A DNA stretch of 64,000 nt from Candidatus Mycobacterium methanotrophicum. Its GTDB lineage: Bacteria; Actinomycetota; Actinomycetes; Mycobacteriales; Mycobacteriaceae. The notes beneath the pieces were generated by a model. The model was not told where the DNA came from, ran no database searches, and was given only the letters and a program-made list of their open reading frames with translations. The stretch lies in NCBI RefSeq assembly GCF_023515995.1, contig NZ_CP097320.1:2356001-2420000 (forward strand), written 5' to 3'. Position 1 is the stretch's first letter; each line of letters starts with the position of its first letter. Shown in pieces: positions 12,253 to 25,022 of the stretch. The translations under genes were made by a program, and so were the position numbers.

Positions 12253-13512
12253 ATGGCTGGTCGCGACGGCGCCGACGGCAACCGGCGTCGGCTTGTCGTC
12301 ATGGGCGGGGCCGTCGGCGCGTTCGCCGCCGCAGCGGCGATGGCGACCGGCTCGGCGCCGACCGCGAAAGCCGATATCGACAGCCTGCTCGACCCGATCA
12401 TCCAACCGCTGATCACGTCGCTGAGCGACGCCGTCGCCGGTTTCGACCCCGCCGCCGGCACCGACGTCACCAGCTTCGGCGACAGCGTCCTGGCCAGCCT
12501 CAACGCGCTCGATCCCTCGGCCGCGGCGTCGTCGGCCGCAGAACCCGCGGCCACCGCCGCCTCGTCGACATCGGATGCCACCGCGGCCGCGGCGACGACA
12601 ACGGACAGCTCCACATCGGGAACCTACGACGTTCCGATCACCGTCGCCGAGTACACCGAGCCGACCGTGCAGGCGACGGTCGACGGCGCGAACAACACGC
12701 TGCTTGTCGACACCGGATCCAGCGGCCTCGTGGTCCCGTGGCAAGACCTCGGGTCCAACGACTTCTCGGCGCTGGAAAACCTGTTCACCCTGGGCTCTCC
12801 CGCCGGCATCAGCGAAAGCGGCTACAGCGGCGGGGTGGACTACCTCTATTTGTCCTATGACAACGTGCCGGTCGACTACGCCACCGCCCCCGGCACCAGC
12901 GCCCTCGACACCACGACCCCCATCGATGTGGAGATCTTGTCCTGGCCGACATCCTCCACCGCGCCGAGTAGCTTCCAGGCCTTCCTTGCCGATGACCAGG
13001 TCACCGGCATCCTGGGCATCGGACCGACTGGCACGGAGCCGGGCACCAGCCCGTTGGAGGCGGCGGGCTTCACTGGTGTGACCGTCGACGTGCCCACGGG
13101 CTACCTGGTCGTCAGCGACACCAACGCGGGAACGCCCATCGGCCTGGCGGTGAGCGGGGCCCCGACCCCGACCAGTGACTTGACCGAAACCGTCACGAAC
13201 AGCGCCGGGGCGACCGTGGATCACGCGTCGGTTTCCGACGACGTCGACTCCGGTGGTGTCTACGGGACCATCCCGTCATCCCTCGGCTCCGTGCCGGTCG
13301 ACGACACGATTTCGGTTTACGACGGCACTACGGAGCTGTACTCCTACACCGTGACGGACAACGGTGCAGGCTACGCGCCGTCGGTGCTGCCGGCAGGCGA
13401 CACCGTCTCAGGCGTGACCAGCATCGACAGCGGCTTCGCGCCGTTCGACGAAGAGCCGATCTACATCGACTACCCCGACGACACGCTGACCTTCGACTCG
13501 CCACCGTCGTAG
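12253..13512 (+). CDS. PecA-like exported aspartic protease without a PE domain
   Basis: 419 aa with a clear GGAGG ribosome-binding site. The N-terminus (NRRRLVVMGGAVGAFAAAAA, then APTAKA) looks like a Tat-type signal peptide. A low-complexity Ala/Ser/Thr linker runs to about residue 122, followed by a retropepsin/pepsin-like domain: first catalytic motif LVDTGSSGLVVP (Asp153), second DVDSGGVYGTIP (Asp332), and ILGIGP near residue 253. This is the protease domain found in M. tuberculosis PE_PGRS35 (PecA) and relatives, which cleave PE domains and LipY. There the domain follows a PE domain for ESX-5 export; here a signal peptide replaces it. Substrate is unknown. Confidence 0.75.
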   Translation: MAGRDGADGNRRRLVVMGGAVGAFAAAAAMATGSAPTAKADIDSLLDPIIQPLITSLSDAVAGFDPAAGTDVTSFGDSVLASLNALDPSAAASSAAEPAATAASSTSDATAAAATTTDSSTSGTYDVPITVAEYTEPTVQATVDGANNTLLVDTGSSGLVVPWQDLGSNDFSALENLFTLGSPAGISESGYSGGVDYLYLSYDNVPVDYATAPGTSALDTTTPIDVEILSWPTSSTAPSSFQAFLADDQVTGILGIGPTGTEPGTSPLEAAGFTGVTVDVPTGYLVVSDTNAGTPIGLAVSGAPTPTSDLTETVTNSAGATVDHASVSDDVDSGGVYGTIPSSLGSVPVDDTISVYDGTTELYSYTVTDNGAGYAPSVLPAGDTVSGVTSIDSGFAPFDEEPIYIDYPDDTLTFDSPPS

Positions 13513-14512
13513 CGGCGCGTTGACGCCGAAAATTCGCGTTCACACCCGAGTATGCGGGCACGTTGCGCGTGGTCGTTTCAGCCGGAGTCCGTCAGCCGGT
13601 GCGGCGGCCGCGGGGCTGGCGCCGGCCAGCCGGGTCAGGGCGCGCAGGGCCAACCGGGTGCGTTCCGATCCGGTCGCCGCTGGCTTGACTCGCGGGACGA
13701 TGACCGGCGGCCACCGACACCACCGACAACCTGCGCCGATCCGTGGCGAATGAGGCAGATGCGGTTTTCTGCCGCGCCTGGCCCGACGAAGTCAGATCAG
13801 CGTGAGGTTGCTGACAAGTCGGATATCTACCCCCTGCGAGAAACTCGACCTCGTTTTCGATCGCTTAGATCGGCAGCTCTTTGGAGAGTGATCTGCGAAT
13901 GGCTTATGGCGAGTTCTTGATAACAGTGCGGCCCGTCGCCGGTTCGCGGTGCTTACGCCCCGAGCCGGTCATCCGCCCGACGGGCAGCCCTGCCACGTCG
14001 CACTGGGTGACACCCGTTGGGCTGCCCCCTGGCGGCAGGGGGCTGGCGGGGTCCGTGGCGGCGGACGGCAGCGCCAGCGGACGGCAGCCGCCACGGCGTG
14101 GTCTCACGCATGCGCCGCTGCGCTGCGAGATGGTTAACTCCGGTGTCCCGGTGGGAACGTGCGGCGGATTGTTTGCTTGGGCAAGGCGGCGGCGACCCAC
14201 GGCAAGCCAGCGGGGCACCGTGGGTGTTGGGCCATCACGGCGTGGATGAGGGTGCGGCGTGGGCCAACTTGCCGATCGCCTGGGCGGGTGGCACCGGGCT
14301 GGGATATCGGGGCTGGCTGATGATCCGGACGAAGGCGTTTTGGGTTATCGCGCACGATGCCCAGTCGAACGCGCCACGGCACCGCCGGCGACGTGCTCAT
14401 CACCCGGGTGCGGCACTAGATTCCCGACGTGCCACGACGATCACGGCAGTGCTTCCTCGGCAGCCTTGCGCCGATCGCAGGCGGCTCGCCGCGGACCGGT
14501 AAGGTGTGGGCC
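13513..14512. other. About 1 kb without a recognisable gene
   Basis: Several open frames of 60-160 codons exist on both strands, but none shows a domain, a signal sequence, a good ribosome-binding site or consistent codon usage. A short open stretch near 13716-13803 (plus strand, reading DTTDNLRRSVANEADAVFC) has protein-like composition and may be a remnant. Mycobacterial relatives carry variable genes in the tpi-secG interval. Confidence 0.5.
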
Positions 14513-14749
14513 ATGGAATTGGCCCTGCAGATCACCCTGGTGGTGACCAGCATCCTGGTGGTCCTGCTGGTGCTGTTGCACCGTGCCAAGGGCGGTGGCC
14601 TGTCGACGCTGTTCGGCGGCGGGGTGCAGTCCAGCCTGTCCGGGTCGACGGTGGTGGAGAAAAACCTGGACCGGCTGACGTTATTCGTCGTCGGCATCTG
14701 GCTGGTGGCCATCGTCGGCATGGCGTTGCGGATCAAATACAACGTCTGA
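14513..14749 (+). CDS. secG: Preprotein translocase subunit SecG
   Basis: Small membrane partner of SecY and SecE in the Sec translocon. 78 aa from ATG 14513, preceded by AAGGTG. Two membrane helices (about residues 3-22 and 54-73) flank a cytoplasmic loop with HRAKGGGLSTLFGGG and QSSLSGSTVVEKNLDRLT, nearly invariant in mycobacterial SecG. Longer readings of the frame start inside the unassigned region and were rejected. Confidence 0.97.
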   Translation: MELALQITLVVTSILVVLLVLLHRAKGGGLSTLFGGGVQSSLSGSTVVEKNLDRLTLFVVGIWLVAIVGMALRIKYNV

Positions 14750-14785
14750 CGTCGTGTGGATGCGCGCCTAACTATCGACGCCAAT

Positions 14786-14812
14786 GTGCTACATAAGTGC
14801 TACTATCGTCCG
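14786..14812 (+). promoter_or_regulatory. vapBC promoter with direct-repeat operator; probably leaderless
   Basis: TACTAT at 14801-14806 fits a mycobacterial -10 and is followed by only 6 nt before the ATG at 14813, so transcription would start at or next to the start codon (leaderless mRNA). The heptamer GTGCTAC occurs at 14786-14792 and 14797-14803, 11 bp apart (one helical turn), overlapping the -10: a plausible binding site for antitoxin autoregulation. Confidence 0.55.
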
Positions 14813-15106
14813 ATGAGTGAAACCGTCGGGATCCGCGAGCTACGTCAAAATGCCTCGGAAATAATCCACGCCGCCGAGGCCGGCCAGGCATTTCACGTCA
14901 CCGTCCGCGGCAAAGACACCGGCGTTGTCATCGCTAAACAACCATCCACGCCCCCCGCTCAACGCCGACGAGGCGTCAGCCTGACCAAGATCGAACAGGC
15001 CAGCATCTATGCCCAGCCCACCCCTGCCGGCTACGAGGAGGCGATGCTGGAGATCGTCGAGCGCGGGCGAGACGAATCGGGGCGCGTCGGCGATCGCGAC
15101 CGGTGA
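14813..15106 (+). CDS. vapB: VapB-type antitoxin (Phd/YefM fold)
   Basis: 97 aa. N-terminal half has the Phd/YefM pattern VGIRELRQNASEIIHAAEAGQ...VTVRGKDTGVVI, a DNA-binding dimerisation domain; the C-terminal half (KIEQASIYAQPTPAGYEEAMLEIVERGRDE) should wrap the toxin. ATG 14813 was chosen because a -10 lies 6 nt upstream. The stop overlaps the toxin start (GTGA), the usual coupled arrangement. Which numbered VapB it matches cannot be settled here. Confidence 0.85.
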   Translation: MSETVGIRELRQNASEIIHAAEAGQAFHVTVRGKDTGVVIAKQPSTPPAQRRRGVSLTKIEQASIYAQPTPAGYEEAMLEIVERGRDESGRVGDRDR

Positions 15107-15498
15107 GAATCCACCTGGATACCAACCTGCTGATCAGCAAGCCCCGCTGGGAGCTTCTACCGCCCGGGGACCATGAATATCTGGTCTCAGCTCTGGTATT
15201 CGCTGAATTCGGTGAGGGCACAGCACATCCCGACCCTGACATCGCCGCGCAGGCCCGCATCGACCTCATACAGCACCGGTCTACCTACGGCGACGGCCTG
15301 CCGTTTGCTCAGCGTGAAGCCGACATCTACCGCGAACTCTGCTCCATCGCCGCCACCGCCGGACGGACTCCAGGAGGTAAGCGCCGCGTCGATTTGATGA
15401 TCGCGGCGGTCGCCATCGGCGACGGCGCAGCCCTGGCCACCCGCAACACCTCCGATTTCGACGGACTGCAGCCACTCCTGCGCATCGTCGCACTCTGA
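15103..15498 (+). CDS. vapC: VapC-type PIN-domain ribonuclease toxin
   Basis: 131 aa PIN domain. Acidic active-site residues are in place: Asp6 (IHLDTNLL), Glu35 (LVFAEF), Asp97 (RRVDLMIAA) and Asp118 with Asn115 (TRNTSDFDGL). It should cleave tRNA or rRNA unless held by the upstream antitoxin. GTG start overlaps the vapB stop by 4 bp. The gene appears intact. About 150 bp of non-coding sequence separates it from ppc. Confidence 0.9.
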   Translation: MRIHLDTNLLISKPRWELLPPGDHEYLVSALVFAEFGEGTAHPDPDIAAQARIDLIQHRSTYGDGLPFAQREADIYRELCSIAATAGRTPGGKRRVDLMIAAVAIGDGAALATRNTSDFDGLQPLLRIVAL

Positions 15499-15645
15499 GA
15501 TTGGCGCGCGGGCTTGAAACCGGTTGCCGCCCAAGGCGAAACATCCGAGACCGATGATGTTTTCAGCGTGCAGTCGCTGCCGATCACATACAACGCCTGA
15601 GCCCACGAAAGGCGAACACGGCCAACCGCCCTGATACTAGAAGGT

Positions 15646-18438
<2,793 letters not shown>

Positions 18439-18456
18439 TGTTCTGCTGGTACGCCG

Positions 18457-18518
18457 CGCCGAGCGTGAAACTGTTGCGACTTTTTCGCCAAGATCTCGCA
18501 ACAGCTTCACGTTCGGCG
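18457..18518. repeat. Inverted repeat, family B copy 1
   Basis: 23-bp arms at 18457-18479 and 18496-18518 match at 21 of 23 positions around a 16-bp loop containing TTTTT. The outer end reads CGCCGAGCGTG. It lies between the convergent ends of ppc and the coiled-coil gene, so it could terminate both transcripts. The outer ten bases recur in the inverted repeat at 54963-55023. Confidence 0.75.
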
Positions 18519-18547
18519 AGCGCCGCGGGGACGGTTGAGCGCCGCGG

Positions 18548-18946
18548 CTAACGTACGGTCCGATTGCGTAAGGCGTTCAGCACGTTGCGCACCGCGCGTT
18601 CGGTTACCGACAGCGGCGACATCACCGTCTCGCAGACGCCGACCATGTAGTCGATGCGCTCGACGATGGCCTCGACCGGCGCAACCAGCGTGACCAGCCG
18701 GCCCATCAAGTCGTCAATCCTGCTCAACGTGGCCTCGAAGCGGTCCAGGCCGTCGTCGAGGCGGTCCACGGCGCCGTTCAACCGGGAAAGTGAATCGTTG
18801 AGGTCGCCCAGGGTATCGCCCAGTCCGCCCAGCACGCCTTCGAGTCGCCCCACGGTGACATCGGCGTTCATCGCTGCCTGGGTAAGAGTCTTGATCCGCT
18901 GGCGCGGAGGGCGGCTGCCGGCGCTTTTATCTGCCATGCAGCTCAT
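18548..18946 (-). CDS. Coiled-coil hypothetical protein, Rv1444c-like
   Basis: 132 aa. Residues 25-95 form heptad-like repeats (GRLEGVLGGLGDTLGDLNDSLSRLNGAVDRLDDGLDRFEATL is largely amphipathic), followed by a moderately hydrophobic C-terminal segment. No enzyme motif. Position next to pgl matches Rv1444c of M. tuberculosis. Two ATGs (18946 and 18937) are possible; the second gives MADKSAG, which I favour slightly, but neither has a strong ribosome-binding site. Confidence 0.75.
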   Translation of the reverse strand: MSCMADKSAGSRPPRQRIKTLTQAAMNADVTVGRLEGVLGGLGDTLGDLNDSLSRLNGAVDRLDDGLDRFEATLSRIDDLMGRLVTLVAPVEAIVERIDYMVGVCETVMSPLSVTERAVRNVLNALRNRTVR

Positions 18947-19100
18947 TATGGCTGTCGGCGGAACCCCGTGGATGGAATCGGCATCTGATCGGTATGGGAT
19001 TCAGACACTGCGACCATCACCGGCCCGCCCAACCCGACATCATCCGACGGCTGCAGGAGTACGCCCGCGGCTACACCGATCGGCTGGCTGAGCGGCGGCG

Positions 19101-19844
19101 TTAGCTCCGAAGCTTGGCGGCGGCTTCGGTGTCGAGAAACCAGGCCGTGTCCTCGCGGCCGAGCGCGCCGGTCGCCGGCACCGACACCGGGTCGGCGCCG
19201 CCGATCGCCGCGGCCACCGCATCGGCTTTCTCTGCCCCGGACACCAACAGCCAGACCTGGCGAGACCGCTGAATTGCTGGCAGCGTCAAGGTGATTCGCA
19301 GTGGCGGCGGCTTCGGTGAATCCTCCACCCCGACCACCAGCCGGGTGGTCTCGCGCACGGCGGGGCTATCCGGGAACAGCGAATTGATGTGGCCTTCTGG
19401 CCCCATGCCGAGCAGATGGACGTCGAAATTGGGTGCGGAATCGCCCGGTTCGGCGTTCGCCGCCAAAAGCTGCTCATAGGACAATGCCGCGGCGGCAAGG
19501 TCACTGCCGAACTCGCCGTCGCGGGCGGGCATCGGATGCACGTTGCGGGCCGGGACGTCGATGTGGTCGAGCAACGCATCACGGGCCTGCTTGTCGTTGC
19601 GTTCGTCGTCGTCCTCGGCCACGTAACGCTCGTCACCCCAGAACAGGTGCACCTTGGTCCAGTCGACCCGCTGCCCTTGGGCGGCAAGGTGACTCATCAG
19701 CCGGTTGCCGTTGCCGCCGCCGGTCAGCACAACCAGCGCGCGTCCGCGAGCCGCCACTGAGGCGTTGATGACGTCGATCAACCGGTCGCCCGCCGCGGCG
19801 ACCAGCCTGTCGCTGTCGGGGAACTTCTCCACCGTGGTGCTCAT
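19101..19844 (-). CDS. pgl: 6-phosphogluconolactonase
   Basis: Hydrolyses 6-phosphogluconolactone in the oxidative pentose-phosphate pathway. 247 aa (devB-type). Motifs: [10 protein letters not shown] near residue 40 and FWGDERYV near 70, then [13 protein letters not shown] near 146. The ATG overlaps the opcA stop (ATGA), so the translational coupling of the tkt-tal-zwf2-opcA-pgl operon is retained although zwf2 and opcA upstream are destroyed. Its substrate must now come from the zwf at 50606-52072 or another G6PDH. Confidence 0.95.
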   Translation of the reverse strand: MSTTVEKFPDSDRLVAAAGDRLIDVINASVAARGRALVVLTGGGNGNRLMSHLAAQGQRVDWTKVHLFWGDERYVAEDDDERNDKQARDALLDHIDVPARNVHPMPARDGEFGSDLAAAALSYEQLLAANAEPGDSAPNFDVHLLGMGPEGHINSLFPDSPAVRETTRLVVGVEDSPKPPPLRITLTLPAIQRSRQVWLLVSGAEKADAVAAAIGGADPVSVPATGALGREDTAWFLDTEAAAKLRS

Positions 19845-20385
19845 AGGTACTCCACTCGGTCGATGCCCTCGAGCGCTGAAAAGTAGTCACCGGGGGTGTA
19901 TCCGGGCAGCCTGCTTTTGATCGCGGACAACCGATCGGCTCCGTTGGTTGCGTCGGTGATACGCCGAATTGGCAGCTGGCCCAATGGATCCTGGGCCGGC
20001 ACAGCTGGGGCGATATCCGGCCACCATGCCGCCACCGGGATATCGGGAAGCAAGAAGGGTACGACCACGGTGCTGTTATGCCCGGCGAGTGGCCCCGAGA
20101 GCCGCAGCACCACCACCTCGCCGGCGCGCCGCTGTCGCCGCCGACCCGCAGTTGGGCGTCCAAATGGGCGTCGGCAGCATCGGCGTCCCCGGTCATCACC
20201 ACGATCACCCGGCTGGGATGCTCGTGGCTGGCCGCGTCGGCCGCGTCGATGGGTTCTTCGAGCACCGCTTCGCTGTCCGGCGCGACGACCAAAGTCAGCA
20301 CTCGGCCCAACGTCACTGCGCCGGACTTCGCGCGCAGTTCGTCGAGCTTCTTGTTGATCTCGTTGGTGCTGGTGTCCGGCAGCTC
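19841..20385 (-). pseudogene. opcA: opcA (G6PDH assembly protein) pseudogene: 5' loss, frameshift, internal deletion
   Basis: OpcA assembles or activates the G6PDH Zwf2. Three lesions are visible. The start is gone: homology begins at ELPDTSTNEINKKLDEL, directly fused to the zwf2 remnant. A 2-base insertion near 20121-20130 shifts the frame between RVGGDSGA and GEVVVLRLSGPLAG. Near 19885 the reading jumps from [11 protein letters not shown] straight to the C-terminal [14 protein letters not shown], omitting about 150 residues present in the roughly 300-aa M. tuberculosis protein (recalled). The stop still overlaps pgl. Confidence 0.85.
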
Positions 20386-20540
20386 GTGGCCGGTACCACC
20401 TTCTTGCGGGCTAGATCGCCGGTGACGCCGAAGATCACTACGGCGCACGGCGCGGCAATTCGGGGCAGCCGTTTATCGCGCTTGTCCCGCAACGGGTTTT
20501 GCCGCTGCCCGACGTTGGCCCGGGTGGCGGCTGGACTCAT
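20386..20540 (-). pseudogene. zwf2: zwf2 (G6PDH) 5' remnant
   Basis: Only the first 51 codons survive: [11 protein letters not shown]..., then NPLRDKRDKRLPRIA and VVIFGVTGDLARKKVVPA, the N-terminus and NADP-binding GxxGDLA motif of the mycobacterial Zwf2. At 20388 the homology stops and opcA sequence begins, out of frame with zwf2, so about 470 codons are deleted. The ATG still overlaps the tal stop (ATGA), which shows the gene was once part of this operon. The product, if any, would be a short non-functional peptide. Confidence 0.88.
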
Positions 20541-21655
20541 TTGGCCGCGGAGTCAAGCTGAGTCTTGGTCTCCCTCAGCAGCTCATTCCAGGAATCCTCG
20601 AATTTCTGCACGCCTTCGTTCTCCAGTACCAGGAACACGTCGGCCAGATCGATTCCGACCGCCGCGAGCTTGTCGAAGACTTCATGAGCGGCCGCGGCAG
20701 TGCCGGTGACCGTGTCGCCGGTCACGACACCATGGTCGGCGACGGCATCAATTGTATTCTCCGGCATGGTGTTCACGGTATTCGGGGCGACCAGCTCGGT
20801 GACGTAGAGCGTGTCGGAATAGTCGGGATTCTTAACGCCGGTCGATGCCCACAGCGGCCGCTGTACCCGCGCGCCGTCGGCGTTGAGCTGTTCGAAGCGG
20901 TCGCCGCCGACGAAGACTTCCTGATATGCGGCGTAGGCCAGCCGGGCATTGGCCACGGCGGCCTGCCCCCGCAGCGCCAGCGCGTCGGTCGAGCCGATCT
21001 TTTCCAACCGCTTGTCGATTTCGGTGTCCACCCGTGAGACGAAAAACGAGGCGACCGAATGGATCTTGGAGATATCGTGGCCGGCCGCCTTGGCCGCCTG
21101 CAGCCCGTCGAGGTAGGCGTCCATCACCGCGCGATGGCGTTCGACCGAGAAGATCAGCGTGACGTTGACCGAAATCCCCTCCGCCAGAGTCGCGGTGATC
21201 GCAGGCAGGCCGGCCTTGGTCGCCGGGATCTTGATGAACAGGTTCGGCCGGTCGACGATCTTCCACAACTCGATCGCCTGCTTGACAGTTTTGTCGGTGT
21301 CGTGCGCCAGCCGCGGGTCGACTTCGATCGACACCCGGCCGTCGACCCCGTCGGAAGCCTGCCACTGTGGTGCGAGCACGTCGCAGGCGTTGCGGACGTC
21401 GTCGGTGGTCACCGTACGGACGGTGGCGTCTACATCGGCGCCGCGCTCGGCAAGCTCGGCGACCTGGGCTTCGTAGACGTCGCCCTTGGCCAGGGCTTTC
21501 TGGAAGATCGTGGGATTGGTGGTGACACCGACGACGCTCCTGGTGTCGATCAGTTCCTGAAGGTTGCCGGACTGCAGGCGCTGTCGCGACAGGTCGTCCA
21601 GCCACACGGATACGCCCGCGGCGGACAGCGCGGCGAGGTTGGGATTCTGAGTCAT
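20537..21655 (-). CDS. tal: Transaldolase
   Basis: Moves a dihydroxyacetone unit between sugar phosphates in the non-oxidative pentose-phosphate pathway. 372 aa, usual actinobacterial length. Motifs: [12 protein letters not shown] near residue 43, [10 protein letters not shown] near 110, Schiff-base lysine in [12 protein letters not shown] near 140, and [18 protein letters not shown]. The stop overlaps the start of the zwf2 remnant. A 26-bp-period tandem duplication separates it from tkt. Confidence 0.97.
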   Translation of the reverse strand: MTQNPNLAALSAAGVSVWLDDLSRQRLQSGNLQELIDTRSVVGVTTNPTIFQKALAKGDVYEAQVAELAERGADVDATVRTVTTDDVRNACDVLAPQWQASDGVDGRVSIEVDPRLAHDTDKTVKQAIELWKIVDRPNLFIKIPATKAGLPAITATLAEGISVNVTLIFSVERHRAVMDAYLDGLQAAKAAGHDISKIHSVASFFVSRVDTEIDKRLEKIGSTDALALRGQAAVANARLAYAAYQEVFVGGDRFEQLNADGARVQRPLWASTGVKNPDYSDTLYVTELVAPNTVNTMPENTIDAVADHGVVTGDTVTGTAAAAHEVFDKLAAVGIDLADVFLVLENEGVQKFEDSWNELLRETKTQLDSAAK

Positions 21656-21694
21656 CGAGTTCCTTCTTCTTGTTGTCGATTGTTCGTTCGGCGG

Positions 21695-23785
<2,091 letters not shown>

Positions 23786-23815
23786 GAGGGCCCTCCGGTC
23801 GACAGAGTGATCGGA

Positions 23816-24017
23816 TTCCACCCTAATGCATTTCCACCCTAATGCCTAATGCCGGACCCTGAGTCGATGCAGATCCGGTAGCGGGTGAACCCCGGGGAAA
23901 TTGTTGTGAATTGACCCTGGACGACGACCGGTGCAGGGCGGCGGTCTACCATCGCCTGTAGTAGAAGCTGCATGCTGCTGTGATCCGAGGAGCTGCGCTG
24001 CTGTGATCCGAGGAGCT
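23816..24017. repeat. tkt-ctaB divergent intergenic region with two short tandem duplications
   Basis: TTCCACCCTAATGC occurs at 23816-23829 and 23832-23845, with a partial third copy (CTAATGCC) after it. A 21-bp unit at 23974-23994 is repeated exactly at 23997-24017; each copy contains GAGGAG, so the ctaB ribosome-binding site is duplicated. Promoters for both operons must lie here, but I could not fix a -10. Confidence 0.8.
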
Positions 24018-24022
24018 ATTGC

Positions 24023-24943
24023 GTGAGCATTCGCGAGCGCGTTGCGCCGAGTCGAGTCAGCACCAGATTGCTGGCTTATCTGGCGCTGACCAAGCCGCGA
24101 GTCATTGAGCTGTTGCTGGTCACCGCCATCCCGGCGATGTTGTTGGCCGATCGCGGCACGGTGAACCCGCTGCTGATCCTGGATACCCTGATCGGCGGGA
24201 TGCTGGCCGCCGGCGGCGCCAACACGCTGAACTGTGTGGCCGACGCCGACATCGACAAGCTGATGAAGCGGACTGCCCGACGACCGCTGGCGCGGGCTGC
24301 CGTGCCGACCAGGAACGCCCTGGTGTTCGGTCTGGTGCTGAGTATCGGCTCATTCTTCTGGTTGTGGTGGACAACCAACCTGCTCTCGGGGCTGCTGGCG
24401 GTGGCCACGATCGCGTTTTACGTGTTCGTCTACACGCTGTTGCTCAAACGCCGCACCTCGCAGAACGTCGTGTGGGGTGGGGCGGCGGGTTGTATGCCGG
24501 TGATGATCGCCTGGTCGGCTGTCACCGGCACGATCGGATGGCCGGCACTGGTGATGTTTGCGATCATCTTCTTCTGGACGCCGCCGCATACCTGGGCGCT
24601 GGCCATGCGGTACAAGGACGACTACAAAGCGGCGGGTGTGCCGATGCTGCCGGCCGTTGCCACCGAGCGTCAGGTCACCAAGCAGATCGTGGTGTACACC
24701 TGGCTGACGGTGGCTGCCACGCTGGCGCTGGCGCTGGCAGCCGGCTGGCTGTACACCGCGGTGGCGACGGCGGCCGGGGCGTGGTTCCTGGCGATGGCCC
24801 ATCAGCTCTACGCCGGTGTGCGCCGCGGTGAGCCGGTCAAGCCGCTGCGGCTGTTCTTGCAGTCGAACAACTACCTGGCGGTGGTGTTCTGCGCGTTGGC
24901 ACTCGACTCGGCGATGGCGCTGCCGACCCTGCTCCACGTCTGA
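24023..24943 (+). CDS. ctaB: Protoheme IX farnesyltransferase (heme O synthase)
   Basis: UbiA-superfamily membrane prenyltransferase making heme O for the aa3 oxidase. 306 aa with eight or nine predicted membrane helices. First Asp-rich motif [20 protein letters not shown] near residue 70 and second [14 protein letters not shown] near 195. GTG 24023 is preceded by GAGGAG. ctaA, the next enzyme of the pathway, is at 39620-40576. Confidence 0.96.
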   Translation: MSIRERVAPSRVSTRLLAYLALTKPRVIELLLVTAIPAMLLADRGTVNPLLILDTLIGGMLAAGGANTLNCVADADIDKLMKRTARRPLARAAVPTRNALVFGLVLSIGSFFWLWWTTNLLSGLLAVATIAFYVFVYTLLLKRRTSQNVVWGGAAGCMPVMIAWSAVTGTIGWPALVMFAIIFFWTPPHTWALAMRYKDDYKAAGVPMLPAVATERQVTKQIVVYTWLTVAATLALALAAGWLYTAVATAAGAWFLAMAHQLYAGVRRGEPVKPLRLFLQSNNYLAVVFCALALDSAMALPTLLHV

Positions 24944-25001
24944 TCCTTAACGCCACGTCCTAGACCTGCGAATACCCCCTACCCGGCCGGGGTCTTGTCA
25001 C

Positions 25002-25018
25002 TACGACACAGCGTCGTA
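25002..25018. promoter_or_regulatory. Inverted repeat just upstream of the first PPE gene
   Basis: TACGAC-ACAGC-GTCGTA forms a perfect 6+6 bp palindrome with a 5-bp spacer, ending 4 nt before the ATG at 25023. It may be an operator or an RNA hairpin that limits ribosome access. No regulator is implied by the sequence. Confidence 0.3.
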
Positions 25019-25022
25019 TTGA

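Noticed and set aside
18994..19104. Short plus-strand ORF ending [26 protein letters not shown] sequence, overlapping the pgl end
   Set aside because: Only 36 codons and convergent with pgl; protein-like composition suggests a C-terminal relic but there is too little to assign.
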